Shown in pieces: positions 16,132 through 25,127 of a stretch of 54,820 nt of DNA; position 1 is the stretch's first letter; each line of letters opens with the position of its first letter. The stretch is from an uncultured Coriobacteriaceae bacterium (GTDB taxonomy: Bacteria > Actinomycetota > Coriobacteriia > Coriobacteriales > Eggerthellaceae). The DNA is taken from contig USAB01000003.1 in the NCBI GenBank assembly GCA_900552585.1, positions 1-54,820 on the forward strand, given 5' to 3'. Under the pieces are notes generated by a model. The model saw nothing but the letters and a program-made list of their open reading frames with translations. It was not told the DNA's origin and made no database searches. The translations under genes and the position numbers were made by a program.

Positions 16132-17295
16132 ATGGACCGATTTGTTGACAAACTGCTGGTACTGGTCTGCTGCCTGCCCTCCTTGGCGCTTACGGCAGTG
16201 GACACACCGTTTGTTGCCTTTCTGCTCATTGCTCTGGGCATCTCGGCATTTGCCGAGATAGGTTCCTTCGCCCGCACGGCGTCGTCGGCGCTGCGCAGAA
16301 CGTCTGCGGCGCTGTCCGCCGGTTACCTGGCAGCTGCCTGCATGATTCCAGCAAGCCTCCCGTTCATGGCGCTCGCGGTGTACGACCTAACCGCCCGGCG
16401 GCGCACCGCACCCGCTGCTTTGATCGCGGTGCTCGCGCTCTGCTTCGGCATCCATACCGGCATCGCATCTTCCGTACTGATTCTGACGACATGCAGCTGC
16501 GCGGTAGCGGCAGTCCTGGCTCTGCGTACGGCAGACGCAGTCACCCGCCAGACCGGTAGCCAACACGAGCGCGACACCCTGCGCGAACAATCTTTGGCCC
16601 TGGAGAAAAGCAACCGTGACCTGCTTGATCGGCAAGCGTATGAAGCGCGGCTGGCAACCCTGACCGAACGCAGCCGCATTGCCCGCGAGATTCACGATAA
16701 TGTCGGCCATCTGCTGACGCGCGGCATCATGCAGACGGAAGCCTTGAAGGTGGTGCATGCGAACAATCCGCAGACACTCGCAGAGCTGTCGCCGGTTGCC
16801 GACACGCTCTATGAGGCGCTGGACACCATGCGCCAAAGCGTGCACGGTATGGCAGACACCACGTGCGACCTCTCGGTGCAACTGCGCCGCGTGGCAGACG
16901 AGGCATGTCGGGGCACCGGACTGACGGCCACATGCGACATCGATGCTTCTACTGCCAGCTCGCAGGTCACAGCCTGCTTGACCGCAGTGCTCAGAGAAGC
17001 ACTCTCCAACACGCTTCGCCACGCCCACGAAGCTTCCTCTGTGCGAATAGAACTTGTCGAACATCCCGGGCTCTGGCGGCTGACCGTGACGGACAACGGC
17101 TTGGCTCCGGCATCGACAGATCCGCAAGCACTGGGCGGTAACTCCTCCAACAGCACATCCGGCGGCGGAATGGGGCTGCTCTCGATGGAACAGCGGGTCC
17201 GGGCATTAAACGGGACAATGAGCGCAGGCTATTCCCCTCGCGCGCGAGGATTCGTAGTGCACGTGAGCATTCCCAGGAAGGAAGCGGCGGCATGA
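16132..17295 (+). CDS. NarL/LiaS-type sensor histidine kinase
   Basis: A 387-aa membrane kinase. About four or five hydrophobic segments occupy residues 5-135, followed by a short coiled-coil-like stretch. The HisKA_3 box ERSRIAREIHDNVGHLL carries the phospho-acceptor H188. A GHKL ATPase domain follows, with LREALSNTLRHA, TDNGLAP and GGGMGLLSMEQRV. There is no large periplasmic sensor loop, as in intramembrane-sensing kinases. The stop overlaps the regulator start as ATGA. The gene is divergent from the ABC-2 exporter operon, its most likely target. Confidence 0.9.
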   Translation: MDRFVDKLLVLVCCLPSLALTAVDTPFVAFLLIALGISAFAEIGSFARTASSALRRTSAALSAGYLAAACMIPASLPFMALAVYDLTARRRTAPAALIAVLALCFGIHTGIASSVLILTTCSCAVAAVLALRTADAVTRQTGSQHERDTLREQSLALEKSNRDLLDRQAYEARLATLTERSRIAREIHDNVGHLLTRGIMQTEALKVVHANNPQTLAELSPVADTLYEALDTMRQSVHGMADTTCDLSVQLRRVADEACRGTGLTATCDIDASTASSQVTACLTAVLREALSNTLRHAHEASSVRIELVEHPGLWRLTVTDNGLAPASTDPQALGGNSSNSTSGGGMGLLSMEQRVRALNGTMSAGYSPRARGFVVHVSIPRKEAAA

Positions 17296-17957
17296 GGGTT
17301 ATCGTGGTCGACGACGACGGAGCAGTGGCCAGTTCGCTTGCCATCGTTCTCGGCGCCCAGGAAGACATACAAGTGGTTGGCACCGGGTCGTCCGGCGCTG
17401 ACGCAATTGCGCTTTACGAGCAGCATCTCCCCGATATCGCGCTTCTCGACATTCAGATGCCGCAGGTCAGCGGCTTGGAAGCGGCAGAACGAATCCTTGC
17501 AGCCCATCTGGATGCCCGCATTGTCTTTCTCACCACGTTTTCGGACGATGAATACATCGTGCGCGCATTGCGGCAGGGCGCGCGCGGCTATCTCATCAAG
17601 CAGGACGTCACCGCTATTGCCCCGGCGCTGCGCTCCGTCATGCGTGGCCAGCGTGTACTTGAGGGCGAAGTCTTGGAACGTGCCTTCATGTTGGGATCCG
17701 AGAATGCGGGGGCAAACACAACAATACCGGCTTCGGCAACGCAATCTCCCTCGCTCGAGACGTTGTTTCCCCAGCTCACGAATCGTGAGCGCGAAGTGGT
17801 CAAGCTGGTTGCCGACGGCCTCGACAACCGCGGCATAGCGCAGGCGGCATGTATGGGCGAAGGCACCGTGCGCAACCACATCAGTTCTATTCTTGCAAAG
17901 CTGGGCTTGGAGAACCGCACCCAGATTGCCGTCGCGTATTACCGCGCGTTGAAATAG
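17292..17957 (+). CDS. NarL/LuxR-family response regulator
   Basis: A 221-aa regulator with a receiver domain (residues about 1-120, phospho-acceptor D53 in LLDIQMP, acidic pair VDDDG near the start, K near residue 103) and a LuxR-type helix-turn-helix (about 155-215: LTNREREVVKLVADGLDNRGIA, then EGTVRNHISSIL). It is coupled to the upstream kinase by a 4-base overlap and probably controls the divergent ABC exporter. Confidence 0.93.
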   Translation: MRVIVVDDDGAVASSLAIVLGAQEDIQVVGTGSSGADAIALYEQHLPDIALLDIQMPQVSGLEAAERILAAHLDARIVFLTTFSDDEYIVRALRQGARGYLIKQDVTAIAPALRSVMRGQRVLEGEVLERAFMLGSENAGANTTIPASATQSPSLETLFPQLTNREREVVKLVADGLDNRGIAQAACMGEGTVRNHISSILAKLGLENRTQIAVAYYRALK

Positions 17958-18309
17958 CGCGCAAAGCCCGGCGAGTAGCACCTAATCAGAAGCTCGCAAA
18001 TCCACTTGCTATGCCGGGGCGTCTTTCATGATCTGAGGACCTGGAAAACGGCCAGTATAATCTGACGTTTGTCAGCGGCATCGAGAGCAGAATTTCCCGA
18101 CATTGTTTGCCGTTACATATACGTTGAAACTGCCCAGAATGGCCTTCAAGGCACTTTCGGCGGGCTCTTCCCCAGTAAAGCTCCTGACAGAACGACGGCA
18201 ATTGAATGCTTCGGATACATCCATGTTCGCTATCCTCTCTCGAATAGGATTTTACAGACTCCACATTGCATCACAGGGCACCCCCGCAATCACCGCTATA
18301 CTCATTCCC
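17958..18309 (+). other. 352-base gap before the DMT transporter
   Basis: No convincing gene is seen. A -10-like TATAAT lies near 18056. In-frame codons upstream of the transporter (from 18103) do not resemble its family. A TATACT (18297-18302) ends 7 bases before the transporter ATG and no Shine-Dalgarno sequence is visible, which fits a leaderless transcript. Confidence 0.4.
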
Positions 18310-19215
18310 ATGCAGACATCAAAACGGAAATTACCTTTGGCAGCGTATCGTCTGCTGCTGATTTCGGCAGGCGCTGTCTGGGGTCTCGGCTTCACCATCG
18401 GCAAAAGCGCAATCTCCATTGTGGGAGCAACCTGGTTCACGGCGTTTCGGTTCCTTGGCGCAACCATAGTTCTGACGCTGATCATGTGGCCGCATGTGAA
18501 GAAACATTTCAACAGCCAGGTTCTCAGATCCGGATGCATTATCGGCGTCGCATCGTTTCTCAGATTCTGGTCCCAGTTCATCGGTCTGGAATGGACCACG
18601 CCGTCGAAGAACGCGTTCCTGAGCGCCTGTTACTGCATCACGGTTCCGTTCGTGTGGTGGGTTATCACAAAGCGTCGGCCGAATACGTGGACCATCGGCG
18701 CCGCGGCCGTTTGCGCCGTCGGTATTGGCCTCGTCTCGCTCACCGACAGCCTCTCGATCGGGCTCGGCGACGGAGTGAGCATTCTGTCGGCCTTCCTGTA
18801 TGGCGGCGAGATTGTGATCATCAGCCTTGCTTTGAAGGGCAACGACGTGATCACGGTCACGGTTTTCCAGCAGCTGGTTGCCGGTGTGCTTGCCCTGATA
18901 ATCGCCATGGTTTCGCAGCCCTGGCCAACTGCGACCCAGCTGTCATCCCCAGATTTCCTCGGGTCGATGGCGTACGTCATTCTAGGTTCGGCCGCGTTCG
19001 GGGCCATCGCTCAGAACATTGCGCAAAAGCACATCCCAGCGGCCGAGGCGGGTCTGCTCTGCTCATTGGAAAGTGTGTTCTGCGCCGTGTTCGGAGCGCT
19101 GTTCTTCGGCGAGGTATTTACGCTCAAGATGCTGGTGGGTTTCGTGCTTATTTTTACCGCAATCATTGTCGTCCAGCTCCACTCGAACGAGCCTTCGCGC
19201 TCACGGGAAATCTAG
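18310..19215 (+). CDS. DMT-superfamily (EamA) transporter
   Basis: About 301 aa with ten predicted helices in two EamA repeats. The first repeat has the GAVWGLGFTIGK opening of the family, and the second contains YVILGSAAFGAIAQNIAQKHIPAAEAGLLCSLESVFCAVFGALFFGE, the best-conserved EamA segment. Such proteins export metabolites or amino acids; the substrate is unknown. The start at MQTSKRK is chosen because the frame upstream lacks family features. The longer 370-aa reading is unlikely. Confidence 0.85.
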   Translation: MQTSKRKLPLAAYRLLLISAGAVWGLGFTIGKSAISIVGATWFTAFRFLGATIVLTLIMWPHVKKHFNSQVLRSGCIIGVASFLRFWSQFIGLEWTTPSKNAFLSACYCITVPFVWWVITKRRPNTWTIGAAAVCAVGIGLVSLTDSLSIGLGDGVSILSAFLYGGEIVIISLALKGNDVITVTVFQQLVAGVLALIIAMVSQPWPTATQLSSPDFLGSMAYVILGSAAFGAIAQNIAQKHIPAAEAGLLCSLESVFCAVFGALFFGEVFTLKMLVGFVLIFTAIIVVQLHSNEPSRSREI

Positions 19216-19338
19216 GCTGTCAGGATGAGACAATTCCGATGTTTGAATCGTGACAGGCGCGCTGACCGCACAGTATGCTTCGAGTTAAGGAACTGAATGC
19301 GAAGGCAAAAAGCGGCCGCAATCAGGGGAGACACTGCG

Positions 19339-19473
19339 ATGACTTGCGAATACAACTGGAACCGTCTGGGTAATTGCGAGAAAGATTATCAGCCTCGAAA
19401 GCTCATTCTTGGCATTCGCGATGCCGTAAAGAACGGCAGCGTGCCCGAATTGCGGCTTTTTCCACCGGCGTAA
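19339..19473 (+). CDS. small unknown protein, 44 aa
   Basis: A 44-codon frame starting MTCEYNWNRLGNCEKDYQ, preceded by AGGGGAG 9 bases upstream. It is hydrophilic with two cysteines (3 and 13), a basic middle and a PPA end. No family is recognised. It could be a real small protein, the remnant of a longer gene, or chance. It ends 71 bases before the next gene. Confidence 0.35.
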   Translation: MTCEYNWNRLGNCEKDYQPRKLILGIRDAVKNGSVPELRLFPPA

Positions 19474-19544
19474 GAGCGGCGCTTTCGTTCGGGTATACTC
19501 CGCGTGTATCGAAATCCGTCAGGAGCAAACTAGGGAACATACGC

Positions 19545-21227
19545 ATGGCCGCAATCGAGTTACATCATCCTGATGCAATAACTGCTGATTTGTTGAGCAG
19601 CAATCAGATGACGCCCCCATCGCACTGGATCACCTATTTCACGAAAGCAAGCTTCCTGTGCGTTCTCCTCTATGCAGGCTCAGTCGTCGCGCCAAGCCTG
19701 CCCCTGCCGGGTGTGGCAGTGCTCTGGGCCGCCGTGAGCGTTATTGCAACTATCACGCCGCTGTACACGCATGTCGTTCTTCGGAAAACGGTCCGCCATC
19801 AGCAACTTCAGCCGGACAGCACATTCTTCAAACTGAATAACGGGCGTATACTCAGCATCATTGTGCTATTCGTGGTTTCCGCCATCTGCTCGCTGACGCT
19901 GATTCTGCAAGCTCTGGGATGGAAGGTAGAGAACTGGCTGCTGGTCCTTGTCGCCATCTTCGTATTTCCTGCCGCCTATCTGCTTACACGAAAGCTTGTA
20001 GAGCGCGAATACACACCGTTTTTCCGTCAGGCGCACATCATCCGCATAAGCTGCGTTGCTGTAACAGCGCTCTTGCTGTTCGCGAATATTGCATTGACGA
20101 ATGCGACGCAACCGACAGAATACGCAGGACCCGTTCAGGCGGTTCTCTCCGTCAACCAGCCCTTTGAGAATTCTCCCTCGACGTTGATTTCCGATCTTGC
20201 TTGGTTCTCTGCATTGTCTCAAGGGCTCACTGCCTACGGAATGTCCGCCATCTCCAATGTGTCGTACGGCATCTACGAAATGCTGGAAGTCATCTTGAGC
20301 ATCACGACTTTCTATTCAATCGCCTGCCTGTTCGGCGTATGTTGGCTGCGCGCGAATGAATTGAAAACGGCATTCTCCCCCATCAAAGAATCCGCGAACG
20401 CCTCTACGGAGCCCTTGCCGCAGAAACGGTATGTCGTGTTGGGCATTTTGCTCCCCGTCATCCTCATTGGCTGTTCTATTGCCGCAGACGAACATGCGGC
20501 AAGCATCGAGCAGAGCGGACAAGTCACGCAAATGAAGAGCCTGTTACGCAGCGCCGCCGGATTCAACATCGATGTATCTGACGGCACGTACTACGACCAT
20601 GCGCTCTTGGAACAGAAATTCACCTCTTTTGCCACGCAGGCGGATGAAGGGCTTACGCCGCTGATAACCCAGGCGTACCAAACGCGAATCAACAACGTAG
20701 ACAGCTTCTTGGATTGGTATTGCGATCCGAAGAATTGGGGCAGCAAGCTCTTCAACGATGACAGTATCAAGAGCCAGCTTGCCAAGAATCTCAACGCAAA
20801 CGCAGATGATTCTACCCTTGCAACAAACATGCAGTCTTACATTGACGAAGCAGACGCCCTGCAACGCTTCGACAAGAACGCATTGTCCGACTGCGCAATA
20901 ACCTGCGAAATCCCCGACTGGCTTATCAAGGAGGCAACTTCCCTGGATTCCGCGCTACCTGAAGCTGCAACTCAATCTGTTGCAAACATCGTTGCAGCAG
21001 GTGCGAAGATGGGAATCACCCCTTCAGGGAACGCGGATTCCGCAACCGTGTCGAACGGCCTTGTTGCATTGCTGGAAGCTTCCGATATCGGCAAAAAACT
21101 GACAAGCGATATCCCCACGAAGATCTGGACACCGAACAGAGAACAGTACAAGCAGGATCTTCAAAATGAGCTGACCACGGAAATGAACGACGAGCTTACG
21201 TTGCTGATGCCGACAAGCAACAACTAG
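19545..21227 (+). CDS. unrecognised multi-pass membrane protein, 560 aa
   Basis: The first 300 residues carry about seven hydrophobic helices; two long ones flank a short loop near residues 80-130. From about residue 305 a mostly helical, acidic extracytoplasmic domain of about 250 residues follows, containing a WYCDPKNWG stretch and a CAITC pair. No known family is recognised. The ATG at MAAIELHH is preferred: TAGGGA lies 8 bases upstream, -10 TATACT is at 19494-19499, and the frame upstream is basic and non-family-like. It stands alone. Codon use is less GC-rich than in the left part of the window. Confidence 0.7.
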   Translation: MAAIELHHPDAITADLLSSNQMTPPSHWITYFTKASFLCVLLYAGSVVAPSLPLPGVAVLWAAVSVIATITPLYTHVVLRKTVRHQQLQPDSTFFKLNNGRILSIIVLFVVSAICSLTLILQALGWKVENWLLVLVAIFVFPAAYLLTRKLVEREYTPFFRQAHIIRISCVAVTALLLFANIALTNATQPTEYAGPVQAVLSVNQPFENSPSTLISDLAWFSALSQGLTAYGMSAISNVSYGIYEMLEVILSITTFYSIACLFGVCWLRANELKTAFSPIKESANASTEPLPQKRYVVLGILLPVILIGCSIAADEHAASIEQSGQVTQMKSLLRSAAGFNIDVSDGTYYDHALLEQKFTSFATQADEGLTPLITQAYQTRINNVDSFLDWYCDPKNWGSKLFNDDSIKSQLAKNLNANADDSTLATNMQSYIDEADALQRFDKNALSDCAITCEIPDWLIKEATSLDSALPEAATQSVANIVAAGAKMGITPSGNADSATVSNGLVALLEASDIGKKLTSDIPTKIWTPNREQYKQDLQNELTTEMNDELTLLMPTSNN

Positions 21228-21235
21228 GCGCGTGC

Positions 21236-21271
21236 CGCCGCTGCCGCTCTTCCATCAAGGTTGCAGCGGCG
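21236..21271 (+). terminator. stem-loop between membrane protein and uvrA-like gene
   Basis: A 9-bp stem beginning CGCCGCTGC with its complement GCAGCGGCG, an 18-base loop and a C/T-rich tail without a clean T-run. It lies between convergent genes. Confidence 0.5.
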
Positions 21272-21335
21272 CTTCCTCTTACGCAGCAGCACTCCGCTCG
21301 TGCATTCGCGCACCATTCATGTAATGCGGAATCTA

Positions 21336-23957
21336 TTACAGATACGTACCTGTTACACTTTCCGGGCAGGCCGCAACTTGCGTCGGCGTGCCGGCACAGA
21401 CCACGCGCCCGCCTTTTTCGCCGCCGCCAGGGCCCATGTCCACAATCCAGTCCGCATTCTTGAGCATGTCCAAATCGTGTTCGATAACCACCACCGTGGC
21501 ACCGTTATCCACCAGCCCCTGCAACACCTGCAACAGCACCTGCACATCAAGAGGATGCAAGCCGATCGTGGGTTCGTCGAACACGAACAACGCATCATGC
21601 TGATCGCGGCCCACTTCGCTTGCCAGCTTCAATCGCTGCGCCTCGCCGCCGGAAAGCGCCGGCGTCGATTCGCCCAACGTAAGGTAACCCAACCCCAGAT
21701 TATGAAGCGTTTGCAGCTTTCCGCGCACCGTGCGCATATCCGACAAGCATTCCAAGGCCTGATCAACGGTAAGCTCCATCAGCTGCGGCAATGAGATGGC
21801 CTCAATGGCACCCTCCACCGCGCCACCTTCTTCCTGAAGCGAATACGCATGCGCCAATGGCCGGCGAATGTGCCACGCACGTTCGGAATAGCGCGACCCC
21901 CGGCAATCGGGGCAGCGTACTTCCACGTCCGGCAGAAATTGCACGTCCAGGGAAATCGTTCCCGTGCCTTCGCACGTCGGACAGCGCAAGGAACCGGTGT
22001 TGTATGAGAAGTCGCCCGCTTTCAGCTGCCGATCTTTCGCATCCGCCGTCTTCGCAAATGAACGGCGCAAGCCGTCGAGAATGCCGGAATATGTTGCAAC
22101 AGTCGACCGCACATTCGCGCCGATAGGCGTGGAATCGATGAGATTGACACGGGTGATGCCGCACGCGTCTATTCGCTGCACGTGGCTCGGAAGCTTTGCT
22201 CCCGCTGCCTTGGCACGCAAGGCCGGCACCAAGCTTTCCAGCACCAGCGTGGTCTTACCAGAACCGGATACGCCCGAAACGGCCGTCATCCTTCCGCGCG
22301 GAATACGCACTTCCAGCGGCTGCACGGTGTGAATGCTATCGGTCTGCAGCCTTACCGCACCTTCGGAAAATACCTTGTCAGCGGGAATCGCCGGACGAAC
22401 GTTCACATTTGCCTCGCCGGTCAAGAACGGGGCAATGCGCGATGCCTCATTCTGCTCCACGTCAGGCACGCTACCCTGCGCAATAATCCGCCCGCCATCG
22501 GCGCCCGAGGCGGGACCCACTTCTATCAGATGTTGTACATGGCGAAGCACCCGAACATCATGGTCCACAACCACCACGGTATTACCATCCGCCAGCAAAT
22601 CGTCCATCACGCCCAGCAGACCGTCGACATTTGCCGGGTGGAGGCCGATGGACGGCTCGTCCAACACATACAACACACCGGTCGTGCGATTGCGAACAGC
22701 ACGTGCCAATTGAACGCGCTGTCTTTCGCCCGTCGACAGCGTTGCACCGGCACGATCAAGCGAAAGGTAACCCAACCCCAGCTGTTGCAACCGCAAGATG
22801 GGTTCTTCCATGCTATCGAGCACGGTCTGCGCCATGGGGCGTACCTCTTCCGGAAGCGTGGGAGGAACGCCGGGCAGCCAATCCGCAAGCTGATCGAGCG
22901 TCATCATCGTGGCTTCGGCTAAGTTGATACCACATACCTGCGGGTCGCGCGCCGCTACGGACAGCCGCGTGCCATGACAATCGGGGCACGGGCCTTCCAT
23001 CAAGAAACGGGCAATGCGCTTGTACGCACTCTCCGTTTTCGCCTTTGCCAGCGCGTTTTCTACAGACCGCACCGCACTGTAATACGTGAAATCCAGCGCC
23101 GTTGCCGTATTCGAGCCCTTGTTCTGCACAACCACATGGCGCTTCTCCGCAGGACCGTGAAACACCATTTCCCGTTCCTCGGGCGTCAGCTGATTGAACG
23201 GCACATCCGTGCGAACGCCCATCTCACGGCAAACATCCTTCATCAACGACCACATCAGCGTGCCCCATACCACCACGGCGCCATCATCGATGCTCTTCGT
23301 TTCATCGGGAACAAGCGTGGATTCATCAACAACGCGCTGCACACCTGTTCCGCCGCACGTGGGGCAGGCGCCGTCGCTGTTGAACGCAAGCTCTTCAGCG
23401 CCACGTCCATAGAATTTCGCCTGACACACCGGGCACACAATGGGCTTCTCCAGGGCAACATTCATCGTCGGAGGAACACGATGTCCATTCGGGCATGTAT
23501 ACGATCCAACGCGCGAGAACAGCAAGCGCAGGGCATTCAGCAGTTCCGTGGAGGTGCCAAACGTACTGCGTACGCCGGGCACGGCCGGACGCTGGCGCAG
23601 AGCCAGGGCCGCCGGCACATGCTCCACCTGGTCCACATCGGCCCGGGCCTGCTGACCAAGACGGCGCCGCGTGTATGTTGAGAGCGCTTCCAAGTATCGA
23701 CGCGAACCTTCGGCATACAGCACGCCCAAGGCAAGCGAGCTTTTTCCCGATCCCGAAACGCCGGCAATGCCGACAAGCTTATGCAGCGGCACGCTGACAT
23801 CCACATTCTTCAAGTTGTGCACGCGCGCGCCCACTACTTCGATTGCATCCGGTTCGTCATACTCTGCCGCCACGCTGCCCCCACTTCTCTCTCGTTCGTA
23901 TCGAGCATAAGCATACGCTAACGAAAAGGAGGCTTTGTAGGGAACCGGCAGAGTCAT
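21336..23957 (-). CDS. UvrA-like ABC ATPase (class II/UvrA2 type)
   Basis: About 873 aa. Two ABC modules are visible: Walker A GVSGSGKSS with signature LSTGERQRVQLARAV, and Walker A GVSGSGKTT with signature LSGGEAQRLKLASEV. Walker B/switch regions are VLDEPSIGLHPANV with VVDHD and VFDEPTIGLHPLDV with VIEHD. Zinc-finger cysteine pairs (CPVC/CPTC in the first half, CPTC/CPDC in the second) are kept. It is shorter than canonical UvrA (about 940 aa), with a reduced insertion where UvrB would bind, so the UvrA2/self-protection class is more likely than the core repair protein. The start is uncertain: ATG 23957, TTG 23981 inside a palindrome, or GTG 23873 just before the conserved region. Confidence 0.85.
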   Translation of the reverse strand: MTLPVPYKASFSLAYAYARYERERSGGSVAAEYDEPDAIEVVGARVHNLKNVDVSVPLHKLVGIAGVSGSGKSSLALGVLYAEGSRRYLEALSTYTRRRLGQQARADVDQVEHVPAALALRQRPAVPGVRSTFGTSTELLNALRLLFSRVGSYTCPNGHRVPPTMNVALEKPIVCPVCQAKFYGRGAEELAFNSDGACPTCGGTGVQRVVDESTLVPDETKSIDDGAVVVWGTLMWSLMKDVCREMGVRTDVPFNQLTPEEREMVFHGPAEKRHVVVQNKGSNTATALDFTYYSAVRSVENALAKAKTESAYKRIARFLMEGPCPDCHGTRLSVAARDPQVCGINLAEATMMTLDQLADWLPGVPPTLPEEVRPMAQTVLDSMEEPILRLQQLGLGYLSLDRAGATLSTGERQRVQLARAVRNRTTGVLYVLDEPSIGLHPANVDGLLGVMDDLLADGNTVVVVDHDVRVLRHVQHLIEVGPASGADGGRIIAQGSVPDVEQNEASRIAPFLTGEANVNVRPAIPADKVFSEGAVRLQTDSIHTVQPLEVRIPRGRMTAVSGVSGSGKTTLVLESLVPALRAKAAGAKLPSHVQRIDACGITRVNLIDSTPIGANVRSTVATYSGILDGLRRSFAKTADAKDRQLKAGDFSYNTGSLRCPTCEGTGTISLDVQFLPDVEVRCPDCRGSRYSERAWHIRRPLAHAYSLQEEGGAVEGAIEAISLPQLMELTVDQALECLSDMRTVRGKLQTLHNLGLGYLTLGESTPALSGGEAQRLKLASEVGRDQHDALFVFDEPTIGLHPLDVQVLLQVLQGLVDNGATVVVIEHDLDMLKNADWIVDMGPGGGEKGGRVVCAGTPTQVAACPESVTGTYL

Positions 23958-23969
23958 CCTGCAACCAGG

Positions 23970-23989
23970 TTGCAACACCAATGTTGCAA
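23970..23989. promoter_or_regulatory. perfect 8-4-8 palindrome upstream of the uvrA-like gene
   Basis: TTGCAACACCAATGTTGCAA is a perfect inverted repeat, and another half-site-like GCAACC lies next to it (23961-23966). It lies directly upstream of, or within the leader of, the minus-strand gene: a typical operator position. The binding protein is unknown. Confidence 0.45.
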
Positions 23990-24056
23990 TATATAAAATG
24001 ACGGCGGGAAGAACTCATATGCGGAACGTGCATTCCCTACTCGGGACAAGAAAAGG

Positions 24057-25127
24057 CTACTCCGTCAGCAAATACATGTTCCGGGGATTGAAGAACAGGC
24101 GCACTTCATCGCCAACGTTCGGCAACTGGGTTTCCGGAACTTGCAGCTTGTCGACATTCCACTGAATAAGATGGTTAACGGCCGAAGCGCTTAACGGGCG
24201 AACCCCCACCGTACGTTCGAAACGGCTGTCCGACACGCGCTGGACCGTACACGGCACCACATTGATAGATTGCTGTTGGGCCGGCGAAATGTAAAACGCC
24301 CGAACGGCGACATACGCCAAGTCATCGGGAACGATGTTCGAAGACGTCAGCCGCATGCCACCCCAATCCAGGGCTTCGAACGTATAGTCGTTAATCTTGC
24401 GAGCGGCAGACGTATTTTCGCAGCCCGTGATCTTCGCAGTGGCAAGCGTATGAGGATACTTTACCAACGCGGTAGTTTTCGCAATTTCGCGGATGCGGCC
24501 ATCATCCATCACGGCAATGCGATTGCAGAAGCGAAACGCCTCGTCAATATCGTGGCTCACGTAGACAACGGACCCTTCGAAGCTGTCGAACAGATCCAGC
24601 AAATCCTCTTCCAACTGCGCCTTCAGATGGGCATCCAGCGCCGAAAACGGCTCGTCCAGGAACAAGGCACCCGGCTGCGCTGCAAGCATGCGGGCAAGCG
24701 CCACGCGCTGCTGCTGGCCGCCGGAAAGAAACGCGGGATAGCGCTTTTCGAGACCCACAAGCTGAAAGCGCTCAAGTTGATGGCGAATGCGCTGCGCGCG
24801 CTCTTCGGCGCTCACTTCTTTCCCGATGCCGGCGCCGATGTTCTTTTCCACCGTCATATTCGGAAACAGCTGGAAGCTCTGGAACAAGAGCGCCGTCTTT
24901 CGTTCGCGCGCAGGAAGGTTTATGCCCTTCTCGGAATCGAACAACACGCGATCGTTTATCACAATGCGGCCGCTGTCGGGTTTTTCCACGCCGGCAATGC
25001 AGCGTAGCGTCATGGATTTACCGCATCCGGACGCGCCCAGCAATCCCAGCGTCTCGTTCTCCATCTCGAACGAGACATCCAGATCGAACGAACCAAGCGA
25101 TTTCCGTATATCAACCGAAAGGCTCAT
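24057..25127 (-). CDS. modC: ModC: molybdate ABC transporter ATPase
   Basis: A 356-aa ATPase: Walker A GASGCGKS, Q-loop LLFQSFQLFPN, signature LSGGQQQRVALARM, Walker B ALFLDEPFSALD and the switch VSHDIDEA. The C-terminal 120 residues form the regulatory region of molybdate/sulfate-type ATPases. Its ATG overlaps the modB stop as ATGA. It is the last gene of modABC. No clear terminator follows. Confidence 0.9.
   Translation of the reverse strand: MSLSVDIRKSLGSFDLDVSFEMENETLGLLGASGCGKSMTLRCIAGVEKPDSGRIVINDRVLFDSEKGINLPARERKTALLFQSFQLFPNMTVEKNIGAGIGKEVSAEERAQRIRHQLERFQLVGLEKRYPAFLSGGQQQRVALARMLAAQPGALFLDEPFSALDAHLKAQLEEDLLDLFDSFEGSVVYVSHDIDEAFRFCNRIAVMDDGRIREIAKTTALVKYPHTLATAKITGCENTSAARKINDYTFEALDWGGMRLTSSNIVPDDLAYVAVRAFYISPAQQQSINVVPCTVQRVSDSRFERTVGVRPLSASAVNHLIQWNVDKLQVPETQLPNVGDEVRLFFNPRNMYLLTE

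Noticed and set aside
19216..19272. CTGTCA/TGACAG inverted repeat after the DMT gene as a terminator
   Set aside because: The arms are six bases with a long loop and no T-run, too weak to call.
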